This document shows positions 1-11,800 of a stretch of DNA of 64,000 bases, piece after piece. Numbering within the stretch: position 1 is the stretch's first letter; every line of letters starts with the position of its first letter. Origin of the DNA: Anaeramoeba ignava (Eukaryota > Metamonada > Anaeramoebidae); NCBI GenBank assembly GCA_028826165.1, contig JAPDFW010000063.1, positions 186,001 to 250,000 on the forward strand, read 5' to 3'. Both the position numbers and the translations under genes were made by a program. The notes under the pieces were generated by a model. The model did no database searches. It was given only the letters and a program-made list of their open reading frames with translations, and was not told where the DNA came from.

Positions 1-1818
1 TTGAAAGATAAGCTTGAAGAGCAATATCAAACAATTAAAAATTTGGAAGAAGAAAATAATTCGTTGAAAGAAAAAGTGGAATCAGCAATCAAAGCAATTG
101 AGGAAGAAAAGGGAATAAGAGAAGAAACCGAAGAGGAAAATGAAAAATTGGAAGGAGTTATTAGTGATTTGCGAAAGGAAATTGAGGAGTTAAAGAAACA
201 AATAGAAGAAGCGCTCAATGTTGAACCCCAAATAATAATTCACGAGCCAGACCCAATTATTCCTGAAAGAGATGTTGATATTCTCGAGAAGGAATTGTCA
301 GAATACATCAATTTGCGGTTGAAATTCGATCGCGATTTAATCAGTGTGCTTCCTATTGGAACAAAATCCGCGGATCTTTTGCAAGCAGCAAAAAGCGGTG
401 TTTTACTTTGCAAGTTAATTAATGATAGTTTCCCTTCGACAATTGACAGTAGGGCTATCAATTATGAAATCACCGATGAATCCGCACTTGAAAATCACAA
501 TTTGTGTGTTAATTCGGCAAAATGGATTGGATGTAATGTTGTTGGAATCGAATCACAATCGCTATTGAATGGCGATGAATCATCGATATTGCAATTGACT
601 TGGGAAATTATCAAAGTTGGATTGTTTTCTCAACTCACAATCACAAAACATCCAGAGATTCTTGTTTTATTCGATGAAAACAACACAGGTCCAACTCAAA
701 AACTAGTTGAGGAAATCAATAAAATTCCGCCAGAAAATATTCTTTTGAAATGGATCAACTACCACATTCACAAAGCTGGCGACAAAAGAAACATACAGAA
801 TTTTTCAGGGGATCTTCGCGAACCAAGTGCGTTTGCAATTTTGATGAACCAATTAAGTCCTCAATTGTGTCCACTTGATGAATTTACAAAAGAAACAGAC
901 ATCGATATTCAAGCCAAAGAAATTGAGAAATTCGCATCAAGTTTGGGATGCAAAGAATTTGTTTCCGCGCAAGCAATCGTATCAGGAAGATACGAGCAAC
1001 TAAACATTGCGTTTCTTGCGCTTTTATTTCATACTCGGTCGGGATTATCAATCTCAAAAGAACAAGCTCAAAAAATTGCGTTTGATGACCGCGATCGAGC
1101 AGGAACACGTGAAGAACGCGCTTTTAGAATGTGGATCAACAGCATGGGAATCGAACCTAAGGTGTATGATCTTTATCATGATTTGCGAGACGGGCTGATT
1201 ATTCTTAAGGTTATCGATAAAATCGAACCCGGACTTGTAAACTGGAAAAAAGTCAATTTGGATCCAATTAACGTTTTTAAAGAAGTTGAAAATTGCAATT
1301 ATGTTATTGATTTGGGAAAATTACTTCGTTTGCATTTGGTCAACATTTCGGGACAAAATATTCATGAAGGAAATAGAACATTAATTCTTGGGTTTATTTG
1401 GCAAGCAATGGAATATCACATCAAAGCAATTCTTACAAAATTGAAGGTTATTCGATCCGGAAGAATAACGGATCGTGATATGGTTGGCTGGGCAAATAAA
1501 AAAGTGGAATCCGCAGGAAAACAATCCAAAATTATTAGCTTTAAAGATCGCTCACTTAAAACTGGCATTTTTTTGATTGATTTGGTTTATTCAGTTTCTC
1601 CTAAAGCTGTCAATTATAATTTCGTTCAAAGTGGAAAATCTGATGAAGAATGTATGAATAATGCTCTTTATGCTATTTCGCTTTGCAGAAAAATTGGTGC
1701 TTCTATTTTTGTTTTACCTGAAGATATTGTTGAAGTTAAACCGAAAATGCTTTTAACTGTTGTTGGGGAATTGATGAGAATTGATAAATTAATTAAGAGC
1801 AAAATGGAACAAAAATAA
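1..1818 (+). CDS. Fimbrin/plastin-like actin-bundling protein, 5' truncated by the window
   Basis: The visible 605 residues begin with a Glu/Lys-rich coiled coil (about 1-75) and continue with four calponin-homology (CH) domains at about 90-212, 238-350, 366-480 and 492-600. This is the tandem pair of actin-binding domains of fimbrin/plastin. Diagnostic stretches are DERAIN-like SRAINYEI and LTWEIIKVGLF in CH1, RAFRMWINSMG and LRDGLIILKVIDK followed by LVNWKKVN in CH3, and VENCNYVIDLGK. Fimbrins cross-link parallel actin filaments. Usual fimbrins carry N-terminal EF-hands; here a coiled coil sits in that place, though the true start lies upstream of the window. The first codon is TTG, so it is not the start. 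The gene ends in TAA and has no intron in this part. Base composition is less AT-rich than most of the window. Family call is firm. Confidence 0.93.
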   Translation: MKDKLEEQYQTIKNLEEENNSLKEKVESAIKAIEEEKGIREETEEENEKLEGVISDLRKEIEELKKQIEEALNVEPQIIIHEPDPIIPERDVDILEKELSEYINLRLKFDRDLISVLPIGTKSADLLQAAKSGVLLCKLINDSFPSTIDSRAINYEITDESALENHNLCVNSAKWIGCNVVGIESQSLLNGDESSILQLTWEIIKVGLFSQLTITKHPEILVLFDENNTGPTQKLVEEINKIPPENILLKWINYHIHKAGDKRNIQNFSGDLREPSAFAILMNQLSPQLCPLDEFTKETDIDIQAKEIEKFASSLGCKEFVSAQAIVSGRYEQLNIAFLALLFHTRSGLSISKEQAQKIAFDDRDRAGTREERAFRMWINSMGIEPKVYDLYHDLRDGLIILKVIDKIEPGLVNWKKVNLDPINVFKEVENCNYVIDLGKLLRLHLVNISGQNIHEGNRTLILGFIWQAMEYHIKAILTKLKVIRSGRITDRDMVGWANKKVESAGKQSKIISFKDRSLKTGIFLIDLVYSVSPKAVNYNFVQSGKSDEECMNNALYAISLCRKIGASIFVLPEDIVEVKPKMLLTVVGELMRIDKLIKSKMEQK

Positions 1819-2090
1819 TTCAAAAAATGATTAAATAATTGATTTGATTTTTTTTCAATTCAATTTTCAATTCAAAAAAAATTTCTTAATAAAAACAATT
1901 TAATTCTTAATTCTTATTTTTTATTTTTTAATCAATTTGGAAAAAAAAATTTTATTATTCTCCTTTTTATTTATTAAAAAAAAATCTAATTAAAAATTTT
2001 TTTTTTTCCAAATTTCATTTTTTTTTTCTTTTCTTTTTTCTATCACTTAATTTTTTATATTTAAATTCTTTTATTTAATTATTAAAAATA

Positions 2091-5000
2091 ATGCAAGAAA
2101 ATAAAGAAAATAAAAGTAAGAAAGAAAAAATATAATAAAAAAATTTAAAATTTGAATAAAAATTAAATATAAAAATTTTAATTTAAAAGTAAGAGAAATA
2201 CTTGAAAAAAGAAATCAAGAACTTTGTTTTATTCAAGCAGTTGATTTGAATAAAAATAATAAATCAATTGAAAGCTTTTTTATTTTAACAGATTGTCAAA
2301 TAATTTTAGTTAAAAAAAAGAAAATTCTTTCAAGAAAGAAAATATCATTATCAAAACCAAATCATTTATTCAATTTACAAAAAATTAATTCACCAGATAA
2401 TCTTCATGTTTGTTTTTATAAACTAAAACTTAAATTTTAAATTTAAATTTAAAGAAAAAAAAAAGATGATTATTTGAACTAATAATTTGATCTCCTTTTA
2501 TTTTAATTTAAAATCAATTTAAAAAATTTCGAAATTTTAAAATATTCCAAATAACAAATCTTGTTGCATGCTTCTATAATATATTCTTTCTTCAAAAAGT
2601 GTGCATTATTATTTTCAAATATTACAATTTCTTTTACATCAAATCAAACTGATAAAATAATCGAAAAAATTCATCGACAATATCGGAAAATTACGCAAGG
2701 ATTCCCACGCACACACGGGTTTGAGATGGAGATTGGACCGCAAAAACGGATGGAACGGATTGGAGAGAGTTTGATGGATATGAGCGGTAATGAAAAAATA
2801 AAAGCAAAAAACGGATATAAAAAAGATAAATTAACAACAAAACACATGATCAACAAAATAAAATGCAAAAAAATATAGATGAGGAAATCAATCCTGGACA
2901 TGGGTTCCTCGATACATATAGAGCATATTGTCTGCTCGATGGGATTATGCCATCGACACAGTTTATTCATTATATAAAAACACTTTTACAACGAAAGAAA
3001 ATATATCACCATTTAGATTTGACGAAATTTCCAGGAATAAAATATGATCATAAGAGCCCACAATTCCTTGATTTGCGCGCTGTTTTCAACGCGTTGAGAT
3101 ATAACACATGGTTTCGCGAACTCAGTTTGAATGAGAAGTCAAGAAAAGAAGCAGTTTTTTTGATCTCAGAAATTTTGAAAGACAACAAGTCGCTTGTTTC
3201 AATTAATATTTCTGGATTAGGGAGTACATGTTTGAATGATATATCAAAAGCGCTTGAAAGTAATGAGAACTCTGCGGTAAAGAATCTGTATGCAGCGGGG
3301 AATATTATTAATGAAAAAACAGTTACAGAGTTTGCAAATTCGTTAGTTTCAAGAAAAACGGGTCTTACGGTTCTTGATATTGGAGACTGTGAGATGTCTG
3401 TCAAGACAAGTACTCTTCTTTTCTCTTTCTTTTCCAATGCGACTGTGTTCTCGTCTAGTCTTCGCAGGCTGCGGATCGACGGGAATAATCTCGGCATTCC
3501 TGGAACCATTTCTCTTAATGCTTGGTTACAATCAACAGCATCGCAATCAAGCCACAAGATCACTCACTTGTCACTTTCACGCACAGATTGTTCTCTTACT
3601 AAACTCATTCCCGATCTCCAATTATTTGATGATTCGATCATGAACCTGTCACTTTCTTTTAATGATTTAAGTGATCTTTCAACTGCTTCTCAACTTGCAA
3701 ATTTCATCACAAATTCTTTTGTTTTACAGAACTTGGATATTTCTTATGCAAAAATCTCTTTAAACGGTTTTGAGTTGATCATCGATTCCCTCATTTCCAA
3801 CAAGAAGCTCACAAGGTTCTCAATCAACATCAGCGGGAACAATCTCGGCACAAAAGGTGCTGAGATCATCTCCACAAAACTTTTTAACGCCCGCATGATT
3901 GAAAGTCTTATTCTTGATGAAAATAATCTTGGTGATTCTGGTATCGCCCTCATTTCCGCATCGATGATCACTCATCCAAGTCTTAAACGCTTGTCTCTCG
4001 CCCGCAATATCAAAGGCGGATCAACTTGCTCTGCTTCTCCCTCAAAACTTGCTTTGCTTGTTTCTGTAAATCAGGTCATCCAAAACCTCGATCTTTCTGG
4101 TGGAAAAGATTTCTTCTTCGGAAAATCTCTTTTTGATTTCTTTAAAGCTTTTGCCAGTTCAAAATCTATCAAACGGCTAAATATTGAAAATAATAAAATT
4201 GGTGATCAAGGAATCCAAATTCTTGCTGAAAGTCTTAAGAAAAATCAATCCCTTGTTTCTCTTTTTTGGGATGGAAATGATCTTACTCTTCAATCAATTG
4301 AATATATGTATTCTGCTTTGTTTGAAAATCAAACTTTATCTCATCTTCCTATTCCTGAAAACGATATGAAACGATTCCAAAAGAAAAAAGACCAGGAATC
4401 TCTCCATGTTTTCTTTTCTCAAATCTCGGAAAAATTACTCAAAAACCAAAAGAAACAATTTTTTCTTGAAAAAATAAAACGTCAAGAAAAACAAAAAAAA
4501 GTTCAAAAAATCAAACAATATTTGGCTAATAAATCTCCTCAAGATTTTGCAGGAAACACAAGCTTAACTCCAAGACCACTTAAAAAGAAAAATCTCAGTT
4601 TCCAAATGCCCAAAAATTTCCTTGATTTAGCAAATCAAGAAAATAAAGAAAATCAAAATCAAAATCAAAATCAAAATCTAATTCAAATTCAAAATCAAAA
4701 TCAAAATCAAAATCAAATTCAAATTCAAAATGAAAATCAAAATCAAATTCAAAATGATGAAGATGAAGATGAAAATGAAGATGATGAAACTGATAAAGAA
4801 ATTGATCAAGAAACTCCAAAAATATCTCGAAAAATTGATTTAACTTTAGATTTAGATTTAAACTTAAATTTCAATTCAAACTTAAATTTCAATTCTCCAA
4901 AAAATACTAAATTTGTAAACGAATTATTTAGTCCACACACACTTTCAAGTGAAAAATCTCCAAAATCTCCAAAAAACTTTGATCTCTTAAGAGAAGATGA

Positions 5001-7785
5001 TAGTTTTGCTGATAGTTTTGGAGACGATTCATCACCAACAATTTCGATTTCTCGAGAATTTCGAAGTCGTTCAAATTCAGCAAAACAACCAAACTCAAAA
5101 ACATTTTTGGATCCAAATAACGCAAATGATTCATCCTCTTTTTATGCACTATTATCATCAAAACCACTAGATCAATTAGTTCAACCTATGTATGGTCAAT
5201 ACAGCACAAGAAGAACAAAAGCACATGACTCAGTTCCTCCAAATTACAAAGAACTTTCGAATCAAAATGAATTTTCTTATAAGGATTTATCTAATCTTCT
5301 TGATGAAATTGATTCCCAACAAAACAAACCCAAACCCAAACCCAAAGCCAAACCCAAGCAATCACAACCTCCTCAACTTCTGAAATTAAAATCTATTAGC
5401 AATTTTGAGTCAAGACAAGCTCCTTCTTTACTTGATGAAAATCTTATTATAAAAGAAATGGAACCAATGAATGAAAATTTCCGAAAAATTTTAACAACAA
5501 AACCACTTAAAGAAATCAAAAAGTTAATTTCATCCAAAAAAATACAAGTGCATTCAATTTACGATCCAGAATCACGTTCACTTCCTCTTCATTTTGCCTG
5601 CGATATTGGAAACGCAGAATTACTCTCTTTTCTTTTAATTGAAAAATGTTCTCAATTCGTCAATTTTCGCGATAATGCCGGATTATCTCCTTTGCACAGA
5701 CTCATGCATAAATATCTCAATGGCGACTGCTTGATTCTTCTTTATGACTATGGAGCAGACCTAAATATCAAGGACAAACGCGGATGGACTCCGCTTCAAG
5801 TATGTATTAGCCAATTCCAAAAAGAAACAAATTCAACATCAACTCAAAAAAATTCAACTCAAAATATCAAAAAAAATGAAATTGATCCACGAATCCAAAT
5901 GATTGATTTGCTTGTTGAAAAAGGCGCAGATCCGAATTCAGAAGATTCAAAAGGATGGAATGCTTTCCATCGAGCAGCTTCAAAAGGCTTTTTGGAAGCA
6001 TTGAAAATATTCATCAACTCAAATATTGATGTCAATTCTGTTGATTTCAATAAATCGACTGCTCTTCATAAATGCGCAAGAAATGGACATTCAGATTGCG
6101 TCCAATTTCTCATCCAAAAAGGAGCCATCCCCAATTTGAAAGACAAAACGGATCAAACCCCTTTGGATCTTGCGCTTATTTATGGTCACGATTCCTGTGT
6201 TGAACTTCTGCAAAAATTCTATTTGAATGAGAACGAAAATTTACATGAAACTTCTATTGAAAATTTGGATTTAAATTTGAATGAAAATTTGCATGAAACT
6301 TCAATCGATAATTTAAATGAATTGGAAAATTACATCCAAAATGAAAATGATGAGAATTTCATCAGAAATAATCTTGATGAAGACTCTTCAGAAAAAGATG
6401 AATTTTCAAATATTCAAAATGAAATGAAAGAAAATCAATCCCAGTCAAATATTTCTATTCTTGATAACACAACCCCGAATAAGGACTCCATTGACGGTCA
6501 AGAGCAAAATATCAAATTAACTGTCGAAGTTCTTGATACAATCCCCAATTTTGACGAGAGATTATTTGCCAAATCAATTACAAAATCAAGAACTTTCAAC
6601 ATTTGCATTTTAGGCACACACGAAAGTGGCAAAACCAAACTTGTGGAAAGACTAATTATGCACAGATTCAACGAAGAAACAAAATCATATGAAATTGAGT
6701 CGAAATATCAAAAAATTATGCTTATTAACAAACTTGAAATGCTTTTGAATATTGTGGATGTTTCCGGTGACGAAATTTACATGCCGTTTCTCAGCAAGTG
6801 GATCAACTCAGTCGATGGGTTTATAGTCACATTTTCCGCAACAGATAGTCTGCAAATGATCCATGATCTCGAAAACAAAATCTTGTTCCGAATTCATCAA
6901 TTTAAAAAACACTTGAAAAAAATCCCACTTGTTGTTGCTTGTCTGAAATATGATCTTTTTAATAAAGACTTTTTGGATCAAAATAAAGAAAATAAAGATC
7001 TGAAAATGATTCAGGAATCAATTGAAGAAGGCAAAAAAATCAGTCAGAAATATAACTATCCGTTTATTCAAATTTCTTCCAAATTGAATTCAAATGTAAA
7101 TAAAGTGTTTTCTTTAATTGTCAAAGAAATGTACCGAATTTACGAACGAGCAGAAGATATCCAGCATGAAGAAGAAAAAATGCGGGAGAAAAGAGAGCAC
7201 CAAATCAAAATGCGTCAAAAACGAAGAGAAGCAAGAATACGCAAAAAAATCGAATATGAAAATCAACAAAGTCAATCCAAAAATTCAAATAAAAAATCAA
7301 ATACAAAATCAAATACAAAACCAATCGAGAATATTTTTTCTCCTCAAAAAACAAACGATTCTTTTATCGAACTTTCCAGTCAATCATTAGTTCCTTTCCA
7401 TTTACTAATAACATCCACTGAATGTCGTTATTGGTTTGAACAATTTTTATGTCAAGAATTTGCTGAAGAAAATTTACTCTTTTATTTTGCTGTTCAGAAA
7501 TGGAAAAATATTCCAAACGAAGAAGCTGGGTTAATTTCACTTGGAGCTAAGAAGATTTACGAGGAATTCATCTCTCCAAATGCTGAACTTGAAATCAATA
7601 TTGATGGAAATACAAAAAATCAAATCAAAATTTTAATTGATCAAGGAAAATTCACAAAATCTCTTTTTGATACCCCTTTGAAACTTGTTTTGGAATTGTT
7701 GCAAAATCATTGCTATATTGATTTTATTCGTAGTGCTTATTATAATAAAATGGTTGAATCTCAAAAATTTCTTTTCGAAAAATGA
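2091..7785 (+). CDS. CARMIL-like PH-LRR protein fused to ankyrin repeats, a Ras-like GTPase and an RGS domain
   Basis: Model: exons 2091-2115, 2190-2407, 2600-2786, 2879-7785; phases close and give 1778 aa. Domains: PH-like start (1 to about 120) and a linker ending MERIGESLMDM, both resembling the CARMIL N-terminus; CARMIL-type LRRs at about 188-650, with FNALRYNTWFREL near the start and SLFWDGNDLT plus HLPIPENDM near the end, matching CARMIL landmarks; a Gln/Asn-rich linker at about 730-780; ankyrin repeats at about 1041-1256; a Ras-like GTPase at about 1382-1570 (P-loop GTHESGKTKL, switch II DVSGDE, G4 CLKYD instead of NKxD); a basic helix; and RGS at about 1645-1770 (EFAEENLLFYF). CARMILs regulate actin capping protein. 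I see no clear capping-protein-interaction motif. The changed G4 Asn and missing switch-II Gln suggest altered nucleotide handling. Exons 1-3 are inferred from CARMIL similarity and phase; the large exon is certain. Stop is TGA. Confidence 0.82.
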
Positions 7786-7789
7786 TCTT

Positions 7790-8700
7790 TTTTTAAAAAA
7801 AGATTTAACAAGATTTAAAAAGATTTAATAAGATTTAAAATCAAAAAGATTTAAAAACTAAAAACATTTATAATGATTTAAAATGATTTAACAAGATTTA
7901 TAATGATTTAAAAAGATTTAAAAAGATTTATAAAGATTTAATAATGATTTAAAAAGATTTAAAAAGATTTAACAAGATTTAATAAGATTTAAAAAGATTT
8001 ATAAAGATTTAATAAGATTTAATAAGATTTAAAAGATTTAAAAAGATTTAAAAAGATTTAAAAAGATTTAATAAGATTTAATAAGATTTATAATGATTTA
8101 AAAAGATTTATAATGATTTAAAAAGATTTAATAAGATTTAATAAGATTTATAATGATTTAAAAAGATTTATAATGATTTAAAAAGATTTAATAACATTTA
8201 TAAAGATTTAATAAGATTTAATAAGATTTATAATGATTTAATAAGATTTATAATGATTTAAAAATGATTTAAAAAGATTTATAAAGATTTAAAAACTAAA
8301 AACATTTATAAAAGATTTAATAAGATTTAATAAGATTTATAATGATTTAAAAACATTTATAAAGATTTAAAAAGATTTAAAAACTAAAAACATTTATAAT
8401 GATTTAATAAGATTTATAAAGATTTAATAAGATTTAATAAGATTTAATAAGATTTAAAAAGATTTAATAAGATTTAATAAGATTTAAAAAGATTTAATAA
8501 GATTTAATAAGATTTATAATGATTTAAAAAGATTTAATAAGATTTATAATGATTTAAAAATGATTTAAAAAGATTTAAAAAGATTTAAAAAAGATTTAAT
8601 AAGATTTAATAAGATTTAAAAAGATTTAATAAGATTTAATAAGATTTAATAAGATTTAAAAAGATTTAAAAAGATTTAAAAAGATTTATAATGATTTAAT
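7790..8700. repeat. 10-bp tandem array GATTTAAWAA
   Basis: About 0.9 kb of near-perfect repeats of GATTTAAAAA / GATTTAATAA / GATTTATAAT, with occasional AACATTTATAA interruptions. It fills the space between the CARMIL-like gene and ATG2. No coding capacity and no other feature seen here. Confidence 0.95.
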
Positions 8701-8847
8701 ATCAAATTTGATTTATTTTTTTTTATTCATTAAAAATGTGGATTATGAATAAATTGAATTCCTCTAAAAAAATTTTTTTAATTTTCAATTTTTCATTTTT
8801 TTCCTTTTTTTCCTTTTTATTTTTATTGTTTTTTTTTTTTTAAAAAA

Positions 8848-11800
8848 ATGAATTCTGTTGTTAATTTATTCAAATATTATATTTTAAATTCTCCAAATCA
8901 TTTCATTTCTTTTCTTTTTTCAAAAACTTTAGGAAATTTTATTGAATCAACAAATTCTGAAAATTTTGAATATAATTTTACAAACTCTCATTTTAATTTA
9001 TTAATAAAAAAATTAAATTTCCTTCAAAAAGTAAAAAAAAAAGAAAGAATTTAATTTAATTTAAATTTAAAAAAAAAAAACTTCAAAAATTAAAAAAGAA
9101 ATATCAAAATTTTAAATTAGATAATTAATGAAAAATTAAATTATTTGCAAATTCCTTTAAAATTTTGTACTGGATTTCTTTCTGGAGTTGAAATTTCAAT
9201 TCCAACTTCTTTAAATGGATGTTTTATTAGAATTGAAAAAATTGATTTAAAATTTGGTAATTTAAATTTAATTGAAAATTTAATTGAAAATTTAATTTAA
9301 AATTTAATTTGAATTTTAGAAATGAATAATAACAAAATGCAATCATTTAAATCTCCTCAAAAATCTAATAATATTGATAAGAAAGAAATTCAAGATGAAA
9401 ATTTTTCAGAAAATTTTTCCAATGAAAAGAACTCTTTTAACCACATTCTAATGAATATTATTCTTAATACAGAACTTTTTATTCATAAAATTAATTTTGT
9501 GGTTGATGTTTTTGATGAAGAAAAAAACTCAATTATTTTGGATATTGATTTTTTATCTTTAAAGCAATTTATATTTATTCAAAATGATGAGATTATAAAA
9601 TCTTTTACTCAAAATTTGAAAGATTTCTCTTTTCTTCATAGCGCATTATCTAGAAGAATCAAATTTAAAAAAATTTCAGTAAAAAATAAATCACAACAAA
9701 AGAAAAATGAGAATTAATTATTGATTTGGCAAAAAAAATATCAAAAAAAAAAAAAATAAAATAGATTTCAATCCAAAATTTAGAAAATCTCAAAACTTTA
9801 TTTATGATTCAAGGAGATTCAAATTTAATAGAAATTTTGGAGCATTTTAACAAAAATGTTGATAATAAACAGAAAATTTCATCTCAAAACAATTCAAATT
9901 TTCCAATTATTATAAAAGCTGTAATTGATAATATTTTCATTCAATTTGATGAATCTACTTTGGAGAAATTATCTAAAATTATCACAAACACATTGAAGAA
10001 ATTTGAAATTATACTTCAAGAAGAAATCAACAACGAAGAAAATTCAAAAATCAATGAAATTAATAAATCCTTCTCTGAATTTCAAAATAATAATAATAAT
10101 AACAACCAATCAGAAGTTTATCAATTTTTAATAAATCAAAAGAAAATGCAAAAAGAGCAATTGGATGAACTTACCCAATCAATTCATGATATAATATATA
10201 TACAATCAAGAAATCAAACAGACACAAACGAATCAGAATTTTCTGAAGAAAACTCTTTGAATCTTCGATTGGATTTTCATCTTGACAATCTCTCAATTTT
10301 CTATGTTTATGATCAATCTTGGATTGATTTATTTCAACCAAAAAATAGAGAAGTTGCAAATTTTGAGTTTGCTCATTTCCATTTTAAAAAAATCACCTTT
10401 AATTTGGAAAAGGCAATACAGCAATATATTAAATTCTCATTTGAGGATATTTTGGTTCAAGAAAATCTTAAAAAAAATGGAACACTTTATAAAATTGAAG
10501 TTATTAAATTTCTTCAAGAGAGAAAAATTGAAGAAGAAAATTTGCAACGTTTTAATTTGAAAATGAAAATAAATAAATTTTTAAAAGAAAATACAATTGA
10601 GATTACTCTGGATTCTCTCAAAATGATATTCGATTTTAAAATGTTGATTAGATGGATTCCTTTGTTAAGGTTTATAAACAATAAATTTAATCAAAATCAA
10701 GATGAAAATGAAAATCAAAATCAAAATCAAAATCAAAATCAAAATGAAAGAGCCAAAATGAAATTCACAATTTCACCTTTTAATATACAATGCGAAATCC
10801 CAATATTTACTGAAAGAGAACCTCATTTTGAAGATTATTATAATTATGAACAAATTTTGTTGTTAAATATCAAAGATTTGCAAATATTCAATGAAGAAAA
10901 TGGTGAAAATCTAAATTTTTCATTTAAATATATGAAAGGATATTTTACCGATAAATTATTCAAAGAAATCCAAAATGAAGATTTTTTCAACTTGATTATC
11001 AATGGTATTTTTAAAGAAGATCAAGAATTTATTGATCCTTACTTTACATTTAAAATGAAAAGTCTCAAAGATCTCCAAGAAATTGATTCAGAAAAGCTTG
11101 ACAAAATCAAATTCCAAAATGATAATAGAAAGGATTATTTTGGAAATTATGATTACTTACCCATTTTTGGAGATGATTCTGATTTTATTTCTCAATCGGA
11201 AGAAGTTTTGAAATACACAAAAATCACAATGGAACTAAATTTCCCATTTGTTAAATTTGCTCTTCTCCAATCAGATGTTTCTCTTTTATTAGACTTCTTT
11301 TTGTTTCTTGATTTATTTTCAACCAAATTGGATCAAGAATTATTCCCAAATGAAAATGAACTCAGCAAAAGGAAAATTCCACCAACAAAATTTCTTCTCA
11401 AAATGAATATGGATAAGGTTGTTGTTGTATTTGAGGAGCATCAAGAAAATTATTACAAAAAAGCTTTACTTCCAGGAAGACATTCTTACGAATTTGAATT
11501 TTCTCAAGTTTTTGGAATTAATATTACAAATTTTTTGAGTGACAAACTAATTTATTTCTTTATAAAATCACAAGATGTTTTTCTAAGTGATATATATCGG
11601 GATTATCAACATAATAATAATAACAATAATAACAATAATAACAATAACCAAGACCAAAATGTAAAGGATATCATTTTGTCACGAATCCCATTGAAGAAAA
11701 AATTTGAAAAGCAAGAAATGATTACTTTTTCAGTCATTCTCAATTCAAGTCAAAATCATCTGAATAAAAGTGATTTTAGTAAAGAATTGATCCTCAATTT

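Noticed and set aside
2246-2440. Separate 64-codon gene
   Set aside because: It starts at TTG, and splicing from 2115 to 2190 and from 2407 to 2600 puts it in phase as the PH-like part of the CARMIL-like gene.
7790-8700. CRISPR-like regular repeat
   Set aside because: Units of 10 bp with no unique spacers in a eukaryotic intron-rich context; it is a minisatellite. The same applies to the other arrays.
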